Shown piece by piece: positions 13,883-14,917 of a DNA stretch of 14,917 bases. Source of the DNA: Candidatus Dormiibacterota bacterium (GTDB lineage: Bacteria; Chloroflexota; Dormibacteria; Aeolococcales; Bog-877); the NCBI GenBank assembly GCA_003135035.1, contig PLDE01000294.1:1-14917 (forward strand). Reading direction: 5' to 3'. Position 1 is the stretch's first letter. Each line of letters starts with the position of its first letter. Below the pieces are notes generated by a model. That model was not told the origin of the DNA, ran no database searches, and worked only from the letters and a program-made list of their open reading frames with translations. A program made the translations under genes and the position numbers.

Positions 13883-13888
13883 TAGACT
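13883..13888 (+). promoter_or_regulatory. extended -10 promoter of the CorC-like gene
   Basis: TGC-TAGACT lies 15 bases after the prs stop codon. Transcription would begin at about 13895, roughly 150 bases upstream of the CorC-like start codon. Confidence 0.45.
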
Positions 13889-13894
13889 CGGTCG

Positions 13895-14049
13895 GAAGAT
13901 GAGCTCTGGCTCACCCGACGCCATACCAACCGTGCCGCTGATCCGGCGCCCCTGGAGGAGGGTGGAAGAGCCACCAGCTGGGATCGTCTCAGTCGGGTAC
14001 CGTTGAGCTCCCTCGAGGGCGGGCGCAAGTCGATCACAGCGCTCTCATG
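13895..14049 (+). promoter_or_regulatory. structured 5' leader, candidate regulatory RNA, with a possible 35-codon ORF
   Basis: The 178-base gap between prs and the CorC-like gene holds this leader. It can form a series of hairpins: TGAGC/GCTCA (13900-13913), GTGCCG/CGGCGC (13932-13949), GGTGG/CCACC (13961-13975), and a closing helix GATCG/CGATC (13982-13986 with 14030-14034). That helix encloses CTCA...TGAG, CGG/CCG and CCC/GGG stems. CGCTC/GAGCG (14040-14044 with 14049-14053) puts the AUG of the next gene in its loop. An ATG at 13899 opens 35 codons ending at 14006 with Arg/Pro-rich content; whether it is translated is unclear. No known riboswitch consensus was recognised, and GC-rich DNA folds easily, so this remains a candidate. 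Confidence 0.35.
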
Positions 14050-14917
14050 AGCGGATGGCTGGTCGTTGTCCTGGTGGTCGCCCTGGTGCTCGCCGGGCTC
14101 TCCGCGACTGCTGAGACCTCACTGACAGCGGTCAGCCGAATCTGGCTCCGCGGTCGTCGCGCCGAGGGCGACAAGCGGGCCGCCCTAGTGGAGAAGCTCC
14201 ATCGCACTCCGGGGGGCTATCTAGGCACGATTCTGGTCACCAACACCCTGGCCCTGATGTTGGCGTCATCGTCGGCGACGCTCTTGGCGGAGCAGCACTT
14301 GGGAGCTGGGGCCGCCCTCTGGTCGGCGGTGGCCCTGGCCATCTTGGTGCTTCTCTTCTGCGAGCTGGGTCCCAAAACCTATGCCCTCCAGCACAGCGAG
14401 TCGATGTCGCGCCGGGTTGCCCGGCCGGTGGCGCTGACCACCCGCCTGCTGACCCCAGTGGTAGGGGTCCTCACCAGCATCTCGTCGTTCGTCTTCCGGG
14501 TACTCCCCGGCGACAGTGGCCGGCGCAACCCCTTTCTCACTGAGGAGGAGTTGAAAGAGTTGGTCCTGGCCAGCGAGCAGGCGGGCGTGGTCGAGGAAGA
14601 GGAGCGGGAGATGATCCACGGGGTCCTCGAGATGACCGATAAACCCGTCCGCGAGGTGATGGTGCCCCGGGTGCAGATGGTCGCCCTGCCCTCCGACTCC
14701 ACCGTGGACGAGGTGATCGCTGAGATCCGTGAACATGGCCACAGTCGAATCCCCGTCTACGAGGAGACTATCGACAACATCACGGGCGTCATCTACGCCA
14801 AGGACCTGCTTGCGACCAGGGGCCAGAGCGGTTCGTCGGAAGCGCGGGTGGGAGTACTGGCTCGGCCGCCGACATTTGTGCCCGAGGCCAAGCGCTTGGG
14901 CGAGTTGCTCCAGGAGA
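14047..14917 (+). CDS. CorC/HlyC family DUF21-CBS membrane protein, 3' end outside the window
   Basis: The first 290 codons are present. Residues 1-160 form the DUF21 transmembrane domain. It has helix 1 with GLSATAETSLTAVSR (family: FFSxaEtAlxxxsr), GTILVTNTLALMLASS at 60-75 (family: tiLvgNnlvNxxxsa), and ELGPKTYAL at 106-114 (family: ExxPKxxA). Then come the acidic linker TEEELKELV, VREVMVPRVQMVAL at 201-214, and the first CBS repeat including GHSRIPVYEE at 231-240 and ITGVIYAKDLL. Relatives are implicated in Mg/Co resistance or Mg and Na transport; annotation as haemolysin is historical. ATG at 14047 is the only plausible start in this frame (TGA at 13939 closes it) and has no ribosome-binding site. 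Confidence 0.9.
   Translation, partial: MSGWLVVVLVVALVLAGLSATAETSLTAVSRIWLRGRRAEGDKRAALVEKLHRTPGGYLGTILVTNTLALMLASSSATLLAEQHLGAGAALWSAVALAILVLLFCELGPKTYALQHSESMSRRVARPVALTTRLLTPVVGVLTSISSFVFRVLPGDSGRRNPFLTEEELKELVLASEQAGVVEEEEREMIHGVLEMTDKPVREVMVPRVQMVALPSDSTVDEVIAEIREHGHSRIPVYEETIDNITGVIYAKDLLATRGQSGSSEARVGVLARPPTFVPEAKRLGELLQE

Noticed and set aside
14008..14017. CCCTCGAGGG palindrome as an operator site
   Set aside because: Single copy inside a foldable leader; more simply part of the RNA hairpins.
13895..14046. Known riboswitch (M-box, T-box, cobalamin, yybP-ykoY) in the CorC-like leader
   Set aside because: GGGTACCG and GCGCAAGTCG superficially recall T-box and cobalamin motifs, but the surrounding consensus elements are missing.
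1..14917. tRNA, rRNA, CRISPR array or insertion sequence
   Set aside because: No T-arm GTTCGANTC consensus in a tRNA context, no regularly spaced repeats and no transposase-like protein were seen on either strand.

Overview
The window is GC-rich, densely packed chromosomal DNA with no mobile element, CRISPR array, rRNA or recognisable tRNA. High GC, many GTG/TTG starts, frequent apparently leaderless genes, a Tat-anchored Rieske protein, a full-length cytochrome b and paired cytochrome-bd-like proteins suggest a free-living aerobic bacterium. A Chloroflexota/Actinomycetota-side lineage such as Ca. Dormibacterota fits, but this is an inference from gene content and style with only moderate to low confidence.

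Layout. (1) 1-270, minus: the N-terminal 90 codons of polyphosphate kinase (ppk1), divergent from a secreted lipoprotein (377-1333). (2) 1369-3820: ispE (minus), rpsT (plus, with a long basic tail) and holA (minus). These make tight convergent and divergent pairs. (3) 3913-8953, plus: a six-gene translationally coupled respiratory operon. It encodes a bd-like heme b membrane protein, a 77-residue membrane peptide, a Rieske protein, a b6f-flavoured cytochrome b, a second bd-like protein and a 140-residue soluble protein of unknown function. (4) 8965-9877, minus: two overlapping lipoprotein genes, a type-1 copper cupredoxin followed by a small unknown lipoprotein. (5) 9919-11425: nth (plus) and an enoyl-CoA hydratase/isomerase-fold gene (minus), whose 3' ends overlap by 71 bp. 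(6) 11533-13868, plus: the overlapping pair glmU-prs. (7) 13883-end, plus: a promoter-like element, a highly foldable leader and a partial CorC/HlyC-type DUF21-CBS membrane protein that runs off the window.

The most interesting system is the respiratory operon. It combines the quinol-oxidising half of a bc/b6f complex (Rieske plus cytochrome b) with two cytochrome-bd-superfamily proteins. It encodes no c-type cytochrome (no CxxCH motif in any of the six products). One bd-like protein keeps the conserved acidic residues of the CydA oxygen-reduction site. The other has lost the two channel glutamates but keeps both heme-ligand histidines, so the pair looks like an active subunit and a structural partner. 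The copper lipoprotein next door is a candidate periplasmic electron acceptor.

Six genes that begin a transcription unit (ppk1, the first lipoprotein, ispE, holA, the cupredoxin gene and the hydratase-fold gene) each carry a TANNNT-like (once GATAAT) -10 hexamer exactly 6 or 7 bases before the start codon, as expected for leaderless mRNAs. rpsT, glmU and the CorC-like gene instead have TATACT/TAGACT elements followed by a real 5' leader.
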